A DNA stretch of 64,000 nt. It comes from Scatosoma sp045613545 (GTDB lineage Bacteria > Bacillota > Clostridia > Christensenellales > Borkfalkiaceae). Each line of letters begins with the position of its first letter. Position 1 is the stretch's first letter. Shown in pieces: positions 42,348-50,675 of the stretch. A program made the position numbers and the translations under genes. The DNA lies in NCBI GenBank assembly GCA_045613545.1, contig JAZLBD010000006.1, forward strand, positions 108,321-172,320. Reading direction: 5' to 3'. Below the pieces are notes generated by a model. It worked only from the letters and a program-made list of their open reading frames with translations, ran no database searches and was not told the DNA's origin.

Positions 42348-43399
42348 TCTCTCCCCTCGCTTTTTGTGGAGACAAGCGTTTTAGAGAGGGGTATGGACGC
42401 CTTTGCATTCAAAGACAACGACGCAAAATTCCCCAAATTATATTGAATAAGCCCCTCCGAGGCGATCATCACGGCGTTGTCCGTACAATACCTTTTTTCG
42501 GGCAATACGAGATGAAAACCCTCCCTCTTACAAGCGAGAGCAAGCTTTTCGCGTAAATACCCGTTCGCCACAACACCGCCTCCTGCGGTGATCGTAGAAA
42601 CTCTCCTTTCTTTCGCCGCCAAAATCGTCTTTTCCACTAGCACGTCCACCGCCGCTTTTTGGAAAGACGCCGCCACTTCCCCCTTTTCATAGCGCTCGCC
42701 TTTTTGGTCTTTGGTGTGGCAATAGTTAATCACCGCGGTTTTGAGTCCGCTATACGAAAAATCGTATCCGCCCGCCCCTTTGAACATTTTCGGCATCGGA
42801 ATCGTAGGCTCGTACCCCGTTGCGCACCGTTCAATGTGCGGACCACCAGGATAGGGTAGCCCTAAAACTCTCGCCACCTTATCAAAGGCTTCGCCGACGG
42901 CGTCGTCTTTCGTACCGCCGACAAGAACGAATTCCCCCTCCGATTGCGCGTGTAAAATCGCCGTATGTCCACCGCTGGCAAGGAGGGTGATAAACGGGGG
43001 GCGCAAGGTTTTTTCTACGAGGTAAGCCGCCGCCAAATGCCCGCGAATATGATTGACCGCAATCAGCGGTTTGGACAGGGAATAGGCAAACGCTTTGGCA
43101 AAGGAAACGCCCACGAGCAAAGCGCCCAAAAGCCCCGCGCCGTACGTGACGGCGACGGCGTCGATATCTTTGGGCTGGATACCCGCCTTTTCAATGGCGC
43201 GCATCACCACTTTTTCCACGGCGTCAGAGTGCGCTCTGGAGGCAATTTCGGGAACGACGCCCCCATATAGCGCTTGTACGCTTGCTGAAGAGGCGATCTC
43301 GTCCGACAAAATTTCCCTACCACGAATGACGGCGGCCGCCGTCTCGTCGCAAGAGCTTTCGATGCCGAGGATAATCGGTTGTTTGTTCGTTTGTTGCAT
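42344..43399 (-). CDS. tsaD: tRNA N6-adenosine threonylcarbamoyltransferase
   Basis: The 351-residue protein has the Kae1/TsaD fold: LGIESSCDETAAAVI at the start, the iron-binding NHIRGHLAAAYL near 118, the nucleotide-binding LASGGHTAIL and the C-terminal CTDNAVMIASEG with the third metal ligand. With TsaB, TsaC and TsaE it makes t6A37 on ANN-decoding tRNAs; those partners are not in this window. AGGAAAGG lies upstream of the ATG. Confidence 0.97.
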   Translation of the reverse strand: MQQTNKQPIILGIESSCDETAAAVIRGREILSDEIASSASVQALYGGVVPEIASRAHSDAVEKVVMRAIEKAGIQPKDIDAVAVTYGAGLLGALLVGVSFAKAFAYSLSKPLIAVNHIRGHLAAAYLVEKTLRPPFITLLASGGHTAILHAQSEGEFVLVGGTKDDAVGEAFDKVARVLGLPYPGGPHIERCATGYEPTIPMPKMFKGAGGYDFSYSGLKTAVINYCHTKDQKGERYEKGEVAASFQKAAVDVLVEKTILAAKERRVSTITAGGGVVANGYLREKLALACKREGFHLVLPEKRYCTDNAVMIASEGLIQYNLGNFASLSLNAKASIPLSKTLVSTKSEGRE

Positions 43400-43423
43400 A
43401 CGTCTTACCTTTCCTAGAAAATA

Positions 43424-43445
43424 CTCGGCGACGATCGTCGCCGAG
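43424..43445 (-). terminator. GC-rich hairpin after prfB
   Basis: CTCGGCGAC and GTCGCCGAG with a GATC loop form a perfect palindrome five bases after the prfB stop. The following T run on the minus strand is short, so it may be a partial terminator before tsaD. Confidence 0.65.
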
Positions 43446-43450
43446 AAGAA

Positions 43451-44548
43451 TTACGTCTTTTTGAGATAGTCGATGATAAAGCCGTGGATATCGCCGTCCA
43501 TAACCGCTTGGATATCCCCCTTTTCATAGCCCGTTCTGTGGTCTTTCGCCATCGTGTAAGGGCAGAATACGTAGGAGCGTATTTGCGAACCCCACTCGAT
43601 TTTCTTCACGTCCCCTTTCATCGCATCCGCCTCGGCTTGGCGTTGCTCAATCTTCTTTTCAAGCAGTTTTGCGCGGAGCATATTAAAGCACATTTCCTTG
43701 TTTTGGAGTTGCGAACGCTCGTTTTGGCATTGCACCACGATCCCCGTGGGGAAGTGTGTGATACGAACAGCGGACGCCACTTTGTTGACGTTTTGACCGC
43801 CTGCACCGCCCGAATGGTAGATGTCGATACGAATATCGTCGTCGTTAATTTCCACTTCTTTATCGTCCTCGACTTCCGGCATCACTTCAAGCGAGCAGAA
43901 AGAAGTTTGACGGCGTTTGTTCGCGTCGAACGGAGAGATACGAACAAGCCGATGCACCCCCATTTCCGCTTTCAAAAATCCGTACACGTTCTCCCCTTCC
44001 ACGCGGAAGTCCACGCTCTTAAACCCAGCGCCGTCCCCCGCCTCGCGGTCGAGTTCGTATACCTTAAAACCCATCTTTTCACAGTAGCGGTTATACATAC
44101 GATAGAGCATTTGACACCAGTCGCAAGCCTCCGTTCCGCCCGCGCCCGCGTGCAAAGACAAGAGGGCGTTATGGCTATCGTACGGTCCTTTCAAAATCGC
44201 GCGGATACGCATATCTTCGATATCCTTTTCCGCCACGACGAGCATCGCGTCAAGCTCTGCAACGAGACTTTCATCCCCCGTCTCTTCCACGAGATCAATG
44301 ACCTCTTCAGCGTCGGAAAGCGCCGTTTCACTCTTTTCATACGCGTCGATTTTGTTTTCGATCTGCGAAACTTCCCGCCCGATTTTTTTTGAGCGTTCCA
44401 AGTCTTGCCAAACTTCGGGGTCTTCTTGTTCCTTTTTGAGTTCCACGAGCTTGGAGCGTTGATTCTCTAAATCCAAAGCGTAGCCCGCTTCGTTGAGAAT
44501 CGCACGCATTGCTTGTATTTTCAATCTGTAATCATCTGCTTTGAACAT
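43451..44548 (-). CDS. prfB: Peptide chain release factor 2
   Basis: The 365-residue RF2 has the GGQ motif in HSGGAGGQNVNKVAS near 245, the stop-recognising SPF in RISPFDANKRR near 195, and the normal helical N-terminal domain. It releases peptides at UGA and UAA. The frame is continuous from ATG to stop: no in-frame TGA shift site is present near codon 25, so the usual autoregulatory frameshift is absent. It starts nine bases after secA, the common secA-prfB order. Confidence 0.96.
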   Translation of the reverse strand: MFKADDYRLKIQAMRAILNEAGYALDLENQRSKLVELKKEQEDPEVWQDLERSKKIGREVSQIENKIDAYEKSETALSDAEEVIDLVEETGDESLVAELDAMLVVAEKDIEDMRIRAILKGPYDSHNALLSLHAGAGGTEACDWCQMLYRMYNRYCEKMGFKVYELDREAGDGAGFKSVDFRVEGENVYGFLKAEMGVHRLVRISPFDANKRRQTSFCSLEVMPEVEDDKEVEINDDDIRIDIYHSGGAGGQNVNKVASAVRITHFPTGIVVQCQNERSQLQNKEMCFNMLRAKLLEKKIEQRQAEADAMKGDVKKIEWGSQIRSYVFCPYTMAKDHRTGYEKGDIQAVMDGDIHGFIIDYLKKT

Positions 44549-44557
44549 ACTTTTTTA

Positions 44558-47506
44558 TTAGACCTTTTTATCTATTTCTTTCGGGTGTTTTTGCGCCATT
44601 TCTAAAAACTTAGCTTGATTTTGCTTCGCTTTTTCTTGCGCTTCCTTATACGAGGACATCTCTTGAATAGGACTCGGCATAATACGGCGAACCGGCGGAC
44701 GAGCCGGCGTCGGCTTATTTACCGTAGGAGAAGGAGGAGGCGCTTGTCTGAATTCGATCTTGACTTTCAAAAGTACCCCGATCGTCGTGCGTTGGATCCG
44801 TTCCACCATTTCGTCGAACATATCGAACCCTTCTTTCTTATAGGAAATAACGGGATCGACTTGCCCGAATGCGCGCAGGCTAATCCCTTTACGAAGTTGA
44901 TCCATCGCGTCGATGTGGTCGATCCAGTTGCGGTCCACCGTCATCAAAAGCACGCGACGTTCGACGTCGTAGAAATCCACGCCCATCGTTTTGAGCTCTT
45001 CAATCTTCTTCTCGTATTCCTTAACGACTTTCTTGGTGATTTTTTCAAGCGCAAGCGGATAGTCCCACTTATTCAAGCGCTCGCGCGTCACGTAGTTCGT
45101 ACCCTCGGGAAGTACTTTCGCTTCAAGCGCCGCGTTGAGTTCTTCCTCGTTCCAAAGTTCGGGCATATCTTCCACGTTGACGGCGGAACGAACCACCTCT
45201 TCTACGAAATCGGGGATATATTTGAGCACTTGCTCGTGCACGTTTTCCCCTTTCAAAACCTTCAAACGCTCGGCGTACATAACCGTTCTTTGCGTGTTCA
45301 TTACGTCGTCGTATTGAAGGACGTTTTTACGGATCCCGAAGTTTCTGCCCTCGATCGTTTTTTGCGCGTTTTCAATCCCGCGAGAGAGCATCTTCGATTG
45401 CAAACAAGTATCTTCGTCGATCTTGAAGAAAGAGTAAAGCGCTTTCATTCTTTCTCCGCCGAAACGCTTGACAAGATCGTCTTCGAGCGAAAGGAAGAAC
45501 ACCGACATACCCACGTCCCCTTGACGGCCGGCACGACCGCGGAGCTGGTTATCGATACGACGGGATTCGTGGCGTTCCGTACCGATGATACAAAGACCGC
45601 CAGCCGCAATAACTTCCGCTTTTTCTTTGTCCGTTTCCGCTTTGAAATGCGCGTATAATTTCTCGTAGCGCGCTCTCGCCTCTTGCGTCTTTTCGTCGAT
45701 ATCGGTGATATAAGTGCTGATGGCAAGGTCTATCGTATCCTTTTCATACCCCTCTTCGCGCATGCGCTTTTTCGCCAAATATTCGGGGTTACCACCGAGC
45801 AAGATGTCCGTACCACGCCCCGCCATGTTCGTGGAGATCGTCACCGCGCCAAGGCGTCCTGCTTGGGCGACGATTTCCGCTTCGCGTTCGTGGTTTTTCG
45901 CGTTCAAAATGTTGTGTTTTACCCCGTTCCGTTTCAAAAGACGGGAAATTTCTTCCGATTTATCGACGGACGACGTACCGACAAGTACCGGTTGACCGCT
46001 TTCGTGACGTTCCACGATTTCCGCGACGATCGCGCGTTTTTTACCGTCCACCGTCGAATACACCATATCGGGCAAATCAATTCTTTGCACGGGGCGGTTG
46101 GTCGGGATTTCAATAACGTCGAGGGCGTAAATCGTTCTGAATTCCGCCTCTTCCGTCTTAGCCGTACCCGTCATACCCGAAAGTTTTTTATACAAACGGA
46201 AATAGTTTTGGAAGGTGACCGTTGCGTACGTTTTGTTTTCGCTACGCACTTCCACCCCTTCCTTCGCTTCGATCGCTTGGTGCAAGCCGTCGGAATATCT
46301 TCTACCGATCATAAGACGACCGGTAAACTCGTCAACGATGACCACTTCCCCTTCGTTTACGATGTAGTCCTCGTCCAATTTGAAGAGTTGATGTGCCTTG
46401 AGCGCTTGTTGAATGTGGTGGTTCAAATCGGCGTGCGCGATTTCGGCAATCGAATCAATGCGGAAGAATCTTTCCGCCTTTCTCGCGCCAGAATCGGTAA
46501 GTTCCACCGTCTTTTCCTTACGGTTGATGATATAGTCCCAATCTCTGCTGGCCGCGATCGCCTTTTTACCCTCGGGTCGATTTCTCTCTGCAAGCTTGCG
46601 CTTTTCTTCTTGTTCCGCCTCGTAGTTCGCCTGTTCTTCCAGCGTCATTTTCGTGAAATCGACGATTTCTTCGTCCTCGTCGTCAATCACTTTCTTCTTT
46701 TTCTTTTTACCGCCACGGAGCTGTTGTTCCATCGCCACTTGCTCGTCTTTCAGTTCGTCGTCGAACCCACCAGAAAGGGTGCGCACGAACTTATCCACTT
46801 GCACGTACAAATCGGAGGATTTTTCCCCTTTTCCCGAAATAATAAGCGGTGTTCTCGCCTCGTCGATCAAAATGGAGTCGACTTCGTCGACGATCGCGAA
46901 CGTCAAATCACGTTGCACCATTTGTTGCAAACTCGTTTTTAAGTTATCGCGCAAATAGTCAAAGCCGAATTCGTTGTTCGTTCCGTACACGATATCGCAC
47001 TTATACGCTTCTCTCTTTTGATCGTCGTCCATACCGGGCACGACGACGCCGACCGTAAGTCCCATAAATTTATGCACTTTTCCCATCCATTCCGCGTCGC
47101 GCTTTGCAAGATAATCGTTGACGGTGACGATATGCACGCTCTTCCCCGTCAAGGCGTTCAAATAGGCGGGGAGGGTGGACACGAGCGTTTTTCCTTCGCC
47201 CGTCCGCATCTCGGCGATTCTGCCTTGGTGCAAACAAATCCCGCCGATAATTTGCACGCGGAAATGTTTCATCGAAAGGACGCGTGAAGCCGCTTCGCGA
47301 AGCGTCGCAAACGCGTCGGGCAAAATATCGTCGAGCGTTTCGCCCTTTTGCAAACGCTCTTTCAAAAGTCCCGTTTGGCTTTTGAGTTCCTCGTCGGACA
47401 TTGCGGAATATTTTCCCTCGAGCGCTTCCACTTCGTCTGCAATCTTATTCAGCTTTTTAAGGCTTCTTCTACTGTCGCTTCCCATCAAATATTTGATCAA
47501 TCCCAT
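44558..47506 (-). CDS. secA: Preprotein translocase ATPase SecA with a charged insert
   Basis: The 982-residue motor has the complete order: NBD1 (Walker A in MRTGEGKTLVSTLPAYL near 100; DEVD box near 208), preprotein cross-linking domain, NBD2 with VGTSSVDKSEE and the GRAGRQGD arginine finger motif, then the helical wing. Between FVRTL (about 240) and DWDYIINRKEKTVELT (about 322) a strongly charged stretch of roughly 75 residues is inserted, including a run of seven Lys. The C-terminal zinc-binding SEC-C tail is absent. It drives export through SecYEG. GGAG lies ten bases before the ATG. Confidence 0.97.
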   Translation of the reverse strand: MGLIKYLMGSDSRRSLKKLNKIADEVEALEGKYSAMSDEELKSQTGLLKERLQKGETLDDILPDAFATLREAASRVLSMKHFRVQIIGGICLHQGRIAEMRTGEGKTLVSTLPAYLNALTGKSVHIVTVNDYLAKRDAEWMGKVHKFMGLTVGVVVPGMDDDQKREAYKCDIVYGTNNEFGFDYLRDNLKTSLQQMVQRDLTFAIVDEVDSILIDEARTPLIISGKGEKSSDLYVQVDKFVRTLSGGFDDELKDEQVAMEQQLRGGKKKKKKVIDDEDEEIVDFTKMTLEEQANYEAEQEEKRKLAERNRPEGKKAIAASRDWDYIINRKEKTVELTDSGARKAERFFRIDSIAEIAHADLNHHIQQALKAHQLFKLDEDYIVNEGEVVIVDEFTGRLMIGRRYSDGLHQAIEAKEGVEVRSENKTYATVTFQNYFRLYKKLSGMTGTAKTEEAEFRTIYALDVIEIPTNRPVQRIDLPDMVYSTVDGKKRAIVAEIVERHESGQPVLVGTSSVDKSEEISRLLKRNGVKHNILNAKNHEREAEIVAQAGRLGAVTISTNMAGRGTDILLGGNPEYLAKKRMREEGYEKDTIDLAISTYITDIDEKTQEARARYEKLYAHFKAETDKEKAEVIAAGGLCIIGTERHESRRIDNQLRGRAGRQGDVGMSVFFLSLEDDLVKRFGGERMKALYSFFKIDEDTCLQSKMLSRGIENAQKTIEGRNFGIRKNVLQYDDVMNTQRTVMYAERLKVLKGENVHEQVLKYIPDFVEEVVRSAVNVEDMPELWNEEELNAALEAKVLPEGTNYVTRERLNKWDYPLALEKITKKVVKEYEKKIEELKTMGVDFYDVERRVLLMTVDRNWIDHIDAMDQLRKGISLRAFGQVDPVISYKKEGFDMFDEMVERIQRTTIGVLLKVKIEFRQAPPPSPTVNKPTPARPPVRRIMPSPIQEMSSYKEAQEKAKQNQAKFLEMAQKHPKEIDKKV

Positions 47507-47767
47507 TTCGTTTTACTCCGAACGTTTTATTTTTTTATCCATAGCGAAAAATGAAATTTTTCCATTTTTTCGCCCATTATCTATTTTACAATATTTTCCT
47601 CAAAATTCAAAGCGTTTTGAGCCCGTTTTTCTTGATTTTTCTCTCTTTTTATCCGCGCGCGCACGAAAACGCCATTTTTCGTCTTCTTTTTTATACCCCT
47701 ATCTCCCCCCTTTTTAATCCTTTTCCCCTTTTTTTGAAAATTTTTCATTTTTTTCTCCAAAAAATAC
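47507..47767. other. AT-rich spacer between divergent secA and SPFH genes
   Basis: No gene is supported. It contains the weak secA promoter and long T-rich tracts; apparent open frames here have no binding sites. Confidence 0.6.
47583..47610 (-). promoter_or_regulatory. Possible secA promoter
   Basis: TTGAAT and TAAAAT with a 16-bp spacer on the minus strand, about 77 bases upstream of the secA ATG. The match is imperfect. Confidence 0.45.
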
Positions 47768-47807
47768 TTGACAATCGTTTGTTGATATGATATCATTTTA
47801 ATATCAA
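47768..47807 (+). promoter_or_regulatory. Promoter and palindromic operator of the SPFH-RHH operon
   Basis: TTGACA (47768-47773) and TATCAT (47791-47796) are 17 bp apart. A perfect 13-bp palindrome, TGATATGATATCA (47783-47795), overlaps the -10, and a further ATATCAA half-site lies at 47801-47807. This layout suits repression by a dimeric ribbon-helix-helix protein. Confidence 0.75.
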
Positions 47808-47833
47808 AAAAATTTCATATGGAGGTTTTATAT

Positions 47834-48823
47834 ATGGAAGAAATCATTTTAACAAACAAAAAGAACGGCATGAAAGTGTTGCTTGGGGTCTCCGCGCTAC
47901 TCCTTGTCCTTTTAGGGGGGTCAATCTACTTAATCGTTTTAGGCGAGGACTATTGGGCGCTTGGCGTAATGGCTTTGGCGTGCGTGGCTTGGATTCCCCT
48001 TATGGGGCTTCGCGTTCTCAAACCGCAAGAGGCGCTCGTACTGACGTTGTTCGGTAAATATATCGGCACGATCAAGGGGGAGGGTTTTTACGCCGTCAAT
48101 CCTTTCTGCATCGCCGTGAACCCTGCTTCAAAAACCAAACTTAGCCAAAGCGGAGACATTTCCACGCCCGAACCTCTTCCTGTCGGCTCTACCACGAGCG
48201 CTTTTATCAACAAAAAGCTTTCCCTTAAAATTATGACGCTCAACAACAGCCGTCAAAAAATCCACGACTGTCTCGGCAACCCCGTAGAAATCGGGATTGC
48301 GGTCACGTGGAAAATCGTGGACAGTGCGAAAGCGGTATTCAACGTCGATAACTACAAAGAGTATTTGTCCTTGCAATGCGACAGTTCCCTCCGCGACGTC
48401 GTCCGCACGTACCCTTACGACGTTGCGCCCGGCATAGACACGACGGGCGACGGAATCGCAGACGAGGGTAGCCTTAGAGGGTCGAGCGAGGTCGTGGCGG
48501 AAAAAATCCGCGATAAGATTCAATCGAAAGTACAAGACGCCGGCATTGAAATCGTAGAAGCGAGAATCACCTATCTTGCCTACGCGCCCGAAATTGCGGC
48601 GGTTATGCTCCAACGCCAACAAGCGTCCGCGATTATCGACGCAAGAAAAATGATCGTCGACGGCGCCGTCGGTATGGTAGAAATGGCGCTCGAAAGGTTA
48701 AATGAAAAACAAGTCGTCTGCTTAGACGAAGAGAGAAAAGCGGCGATGGTTTCCAACCTTTTGGTCGTGCTTTGCGGGAGCAAGGACGCGCAACCCATCG
48801 TCAATTCGGGGAGCTTATATTGA
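47834..48823 (+). CDS. SPFH/Band 7 domain membrane protein
   Basis: The 329-residue protein has two N-terminal membrane helices (about 14-35 and 41-58), then an SPFH domain starting LKPQEALVLTLFGKYIGTIKGEGFY, and a helical C-terminal region with AAVMLQRQQASAIIDARKMIVDGAVGMV type sequence. This resembles flotillin-like scaffold proteins that form membrane microdomains. A GGAGG lies eight bases before the ATG at 47834. It is followed four bases later by a ribbon-helix-helix gene, an association seen repeatedly in Clostridia but not explained. It has a strong promoter of its own. Confidence 0.88.
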   Translation: MEEIILTNKKNGMKVLLGVSALLLVLLGGSIYLIVLGEDYWALGVMALACVAWIPLMGLRVLKPQEALVLTLFGKYIGTIKGEGFYAVNPFCIAVNPASKTKLSQSGDISTPEPLPVGSTTSAFINKKLSLKIMTLNNSRQKIHDCLGNPVEIGIAVTWKIVDSAKAVFNVDNYKEYLSLQCDSSLRDVVRTYPYDVAPGIDTTGDGIADEGSLRGSSEVVAEKIRDKIQSKVQDAGIEIVEARITYLAYAPEIAAVMLQRQQASAIIDARKMIVDGAVGMVEMALERLNEKQVVCLDEERKAAMVSNLLVVLCGSKDAQPIVNSGSLY

Positions 48824-48826
48824 GAT

Positions 48827-49027
48827 ATGGACGACAACAAGAAAAAACAAGTTCCCTTGCGGATTTCCGCAAAACTTTTCGATCAGCTCGCTTCGTGGGC
48901 GGAAGACGATTTTCGATCGATTAACGGACAAATTGAATACCTTTTATCCGAATGTGTGCGCCAACGTAAGAAAAACGGCAAATACGTCGGAGAAGAGATC
49001 GACAAACCACTGGATTTGGACGTATAA
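48827..49027 (+). CDS. Arc/MetJ-type ribbon-helix-helix protein
   Basis: The 66-residue protein reads as one RHH fold: the beta strand KKKQVPLRISAKLFDQLASWA is followed by DDFRSINGQIEYLLSECVRQRKK, typical of Arc-like DNA-binding proteins and HicB-like antitoxins. The tail is acidic. It sits immediately after the SPFH gene and before the terminator. No toxin gene is adjacent. I infer that it represses the operon through the palindrome at the promoter. Confidence 0.82.
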   Translation: MDDNKKKQVPLRISAKLFDQLASWAEDDFRSINGQIEYLLSECVRQRKKNGKYVGEEIDKPLDLDV

Positions 49028-49033
49028 AAAACG

Positions 49034-49064
49034 AGCCACGGCTTTCAAAGCCGTGGCTTTTTTT
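49034..49064. terminator. Terminator shared by the SPFH-RHH operon and bioY
   Basis: AGCCACGGCT and AGCCGTGGCT form a 10-bp stem with a five-base loop and seven T on the plus strand. A-rich sequence on the other side lets it also serve bioY. Confidence 0.92.
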
Positions 49065-49079
49065 GAAAAAATATTCGTT

Positions 49080-49646
49080 TTATTGCAAGAAGAAGTGCTT
49101 TTCCATCTTCACCGTCACGTAGGCAGAAAAGAAAATCTTGATTAGATCGGGCAAAAAATAGGGCGCGACGCAAATGAGCAACGCGCTACCGACGGTCATA
49201 TAGCGGTGCGCCTCTTGGCAATAGTAAACAAACCAGACCGTTCCGAAAAAGTAGCATACGAGCAACCCCAAAAAGTACCCAAACATAAGCCAGCGCATAC
49301 GAGCTTTTCCGTCGCGATGCTTGGACAAATCCGAAAACGCGCCGGCAAAGAGGGCGGAGAATAAAAACCCTACGATATACCCCCCGCTCGGCGTCATAAA
49401 CACCCCAGGACCACCCGAAAAACCGGTAAAAGCGGGCAAGCCGAAGAATCCGAGAAGAACGTAGGAAAATACGCATAAAAACCCCTTTCGAAGTCCTAAA
49501 ACCCCACACGCCAAAAAGATAGAAAAGGTTTGTAGCGACACTGAAATTCCGCCGGGCATCTTAAAAGAAAGCCACGCACTTATGAATAAAATTGCCACGA
49601 ACAGACCGATGTGACAAATATTTTTTGTGACGTTCTTCTTTTGCAT
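49080..49646 (-). CDS. bioY: BioY family biotin transporter (ECF substrate-binding component)
   Basis: The 188-residue protein has about six hydrophobic helices. The BioY signatures are present: GGISVSLQTFSIFLACGVLG near 30-50, FFGLPAFTGFSGGPGVFMTPSGGYIVGFL near 70-95 in shorter pieces, and a C-terminal LPDLIKIFFSAYVT. BioY captures biotin for an energy-coupling module whose ATPases are encoded elsewhere. No biotin synthesis genes are in the window. GGGGAG lies five bases before the ATG. Confidence 0.93.
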   Translation of the reverse strand: MQKKNVTKNICHIGLFVAILFISAWLSFKMPGGISVSLQTFSIFLACGVLGLRKGFLCVFSYVLLGFFGLPAFTGFSGGPGVFMTPSGGYIVGFLFSALFAGAFSDLSKHRDGKARMRWLMFGYFLGLLVCYFFGTVWFVYYCQEAHRYMTVGSALLICVAPYFLPDLIKIFFSAYVTVKMEKHFFLQ

Positions 49647-49675
49647 ATCGTCTCCCCTTGTTTCCTACCACTTTC

Positions 49676-49705
49676 ATTATATCACATCTTCCTCTCCCTC
49701 GTCAA
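49676..49705 (-). promoter_or_regulatory. Promoter of bioY
   Basis: TTGACG and TATAAT with an 18-bp spacer on the minus strand. Confidence 0.8.
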
Positions 49706-49733
49706 GCGTAAAACGCTTTTTGTTCGCTTGACA
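49700..49733. promoter_or_regulatory. Inverted repeat linking the bioY and PHP promoters
   Basis: GTCAAGCG (49701-49708) and CGCTTGAC (49725-49732) are inverted copies that include both divergent -35 elements. A shared operator is possible but the similarity may simply reflect two consensus -35 sequences. Confidence 0.35.
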
Positions 49734-49756
49734 AAAAACGACAAGCTTTGTATACT
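49728..49756 (+). promoter_or_regulatory. Promoter of the PHP phosphatase gene
   Basis: TTGACA and TATACT are 17 bp apart, 30 bases upstream of the ATG. Confidence 0.85.
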
Positions 49757-49785
49757 AAAAGGTAGTTTTACGAAAGGAGCAAGAT

Positions 49786-50604
49786 ATGTATCCGCAAAAT
49801 TTACATACTCACAGCCGTTTTAGCGACGGAAAAAACACTTGCGAGGAACTCGTCGAAGAGGCGCTCGAAAAAGGGCTTACTTCCCTCGGATTTTCCGACC
49901 ACGCCCCTTTTTCTTCGTACGCTTGCAATATGAAAGAAGAGGTAGTTCCTCTTTACAGGCGGGAAATCTCCCGTTTGCAAGAAAAATACTCGGATAAAAT
50001 CGAACTTTTTTGCGGTGCGGAAATCGACGCGCAATCTACGTTCGACTGCGCGAATTACGATTACGTGATCGGCTCCGTCCACGGCGTAGAGGTAAACGGC
50101 GAATTCGTCAATCTCGACGTCAAAACGCCCGAACAGCTCGAAGAAACAGCAAAAAAGCACTTTCAAGGCGACGGAAATCTTCTCGCCAAACATTACTTCC
50201 TTGCGATGGAGGGATATCTTTCCCACCCGAAAGTCGATATCATTGGGCATTTCGATATTATTGCAAAGCACGCCGAGAAAACGGCGATCGTCAATCAAGA
50301 CGATCCGCGCTATCGCGCGTATGCGTTAGAGACGCTCGTAGCGCTCGTGGAAAAAATTCCCGTATTTGAACTCAACTGCGGAGGAATCGCAAGAGGCTAT
50401 CGTTCCACGCCCTACCTCCACCCCTTTTTACTCAAAGAATTAAAAGCGCGGGGCGGAAAGGTTATTCTCTCGTCCGATTGCCACCGAAAAGAAAATCTCG
50501 GCGCGCATTTTGAAGAGGCGGAAAAGTATCTTATCTCCCTCGGATTTAGAGAGGTCGTCGTTTGGACGCGGGAGGGGTTCGCCCCCTACTTGCTCGAAAA
50601 ATAA
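49786..50604 (+). CDS. PHP-domain histidinol-phosphatase-like protein
   Basis: The 272-residue protein is a PHP metallophosphatase. Metal ligands can be followed: NLHTHSRFSDG (His5, His7, Asp), Glu in FCGAEIDA, His in GSVHGVE and ALSHPKVDIIGHFD, and SSDCHRKENLG near the C-terminus. Such HisJ/HisK-type proteins hydrolyse histidinol phosphate, but no histidine genes are nearby, so another phosphate ester is possible. AGGAG lies six bases before the ATG. Confidence 0.87.
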   Translation: MYPQNLHTHSRFSDGKNTCEELVEEALEKGLTSLGFSDHAPFSSYACNMKEEVVPLYRREISRLQEKYSDKIELFCGAEIDAQSTFDCANYDYVIGSVHGVEVNGEFVNLDVKTPEQLEETAKKHFQGDGNLLAKHYFLAMEGYLSHPKVDIIGHFDIIAKHAEKTAIVNQDDPRYRAYALETLVALVEKIPVFELNCGGIARGYRSTPYLHPFLLKELKARGGKVILSSDCHRKENLGAHFEEAEKYLISLGFREVVVWTREGFAPYLLEK

Positions 50605-50632
50605 AATCCCCTTTCGAATACTCCGAATGATA

Positions 50633-50668
50633 TGCACCCCAAAAGATAGAAAAACTTTTGGAGGTGCA
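50633..50668 (+). promoter_or_regulatory. IS left-end hairpin covering the OrfA ribosome binding site
   Basis: TGCACCCCAAAAG pairs with CTTTTGGAGGTGCA (one-base bulge) across a nine-base loop. The second arm holds the GGAGG for the ATG at 50676, which would block translation of transcripts entering from outside. Confidence 0.6.
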
Positions 50669-50675
50669 TAAATTT

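Noticed and set aside
43484..44392. 302-codon open frame opposite prfB
   Set aside because: It lies wholly inside prfB and reads as a His/Arg/Phe-rich shadow.
44450..44548. Programmed frameshift expected in prfB
   Set aside because: The coding frame is uninterrupted; no TGA shift site is present.
45683..46942. 419-codon open frame opposite secA
   Set aside because: It is fully inside secA on the other strand, has no binding site, and its protein is Phe/Arg/His-rich low-quality sequence. Similar long shadows lie opposite valS and prfB.
47551..47790. 79-codon open frame in the secA-SPFH spacer
   Set aside because: Phe/Leu-rich translation of a T-rich tract, no binding site, and it crosses the SPFH promoter.
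49647..49785. Riboswitch between bioY and the PHP gene
   Set aside because: The region is filled by two promoters and short leaders; no conserved riboswitch core is visible.
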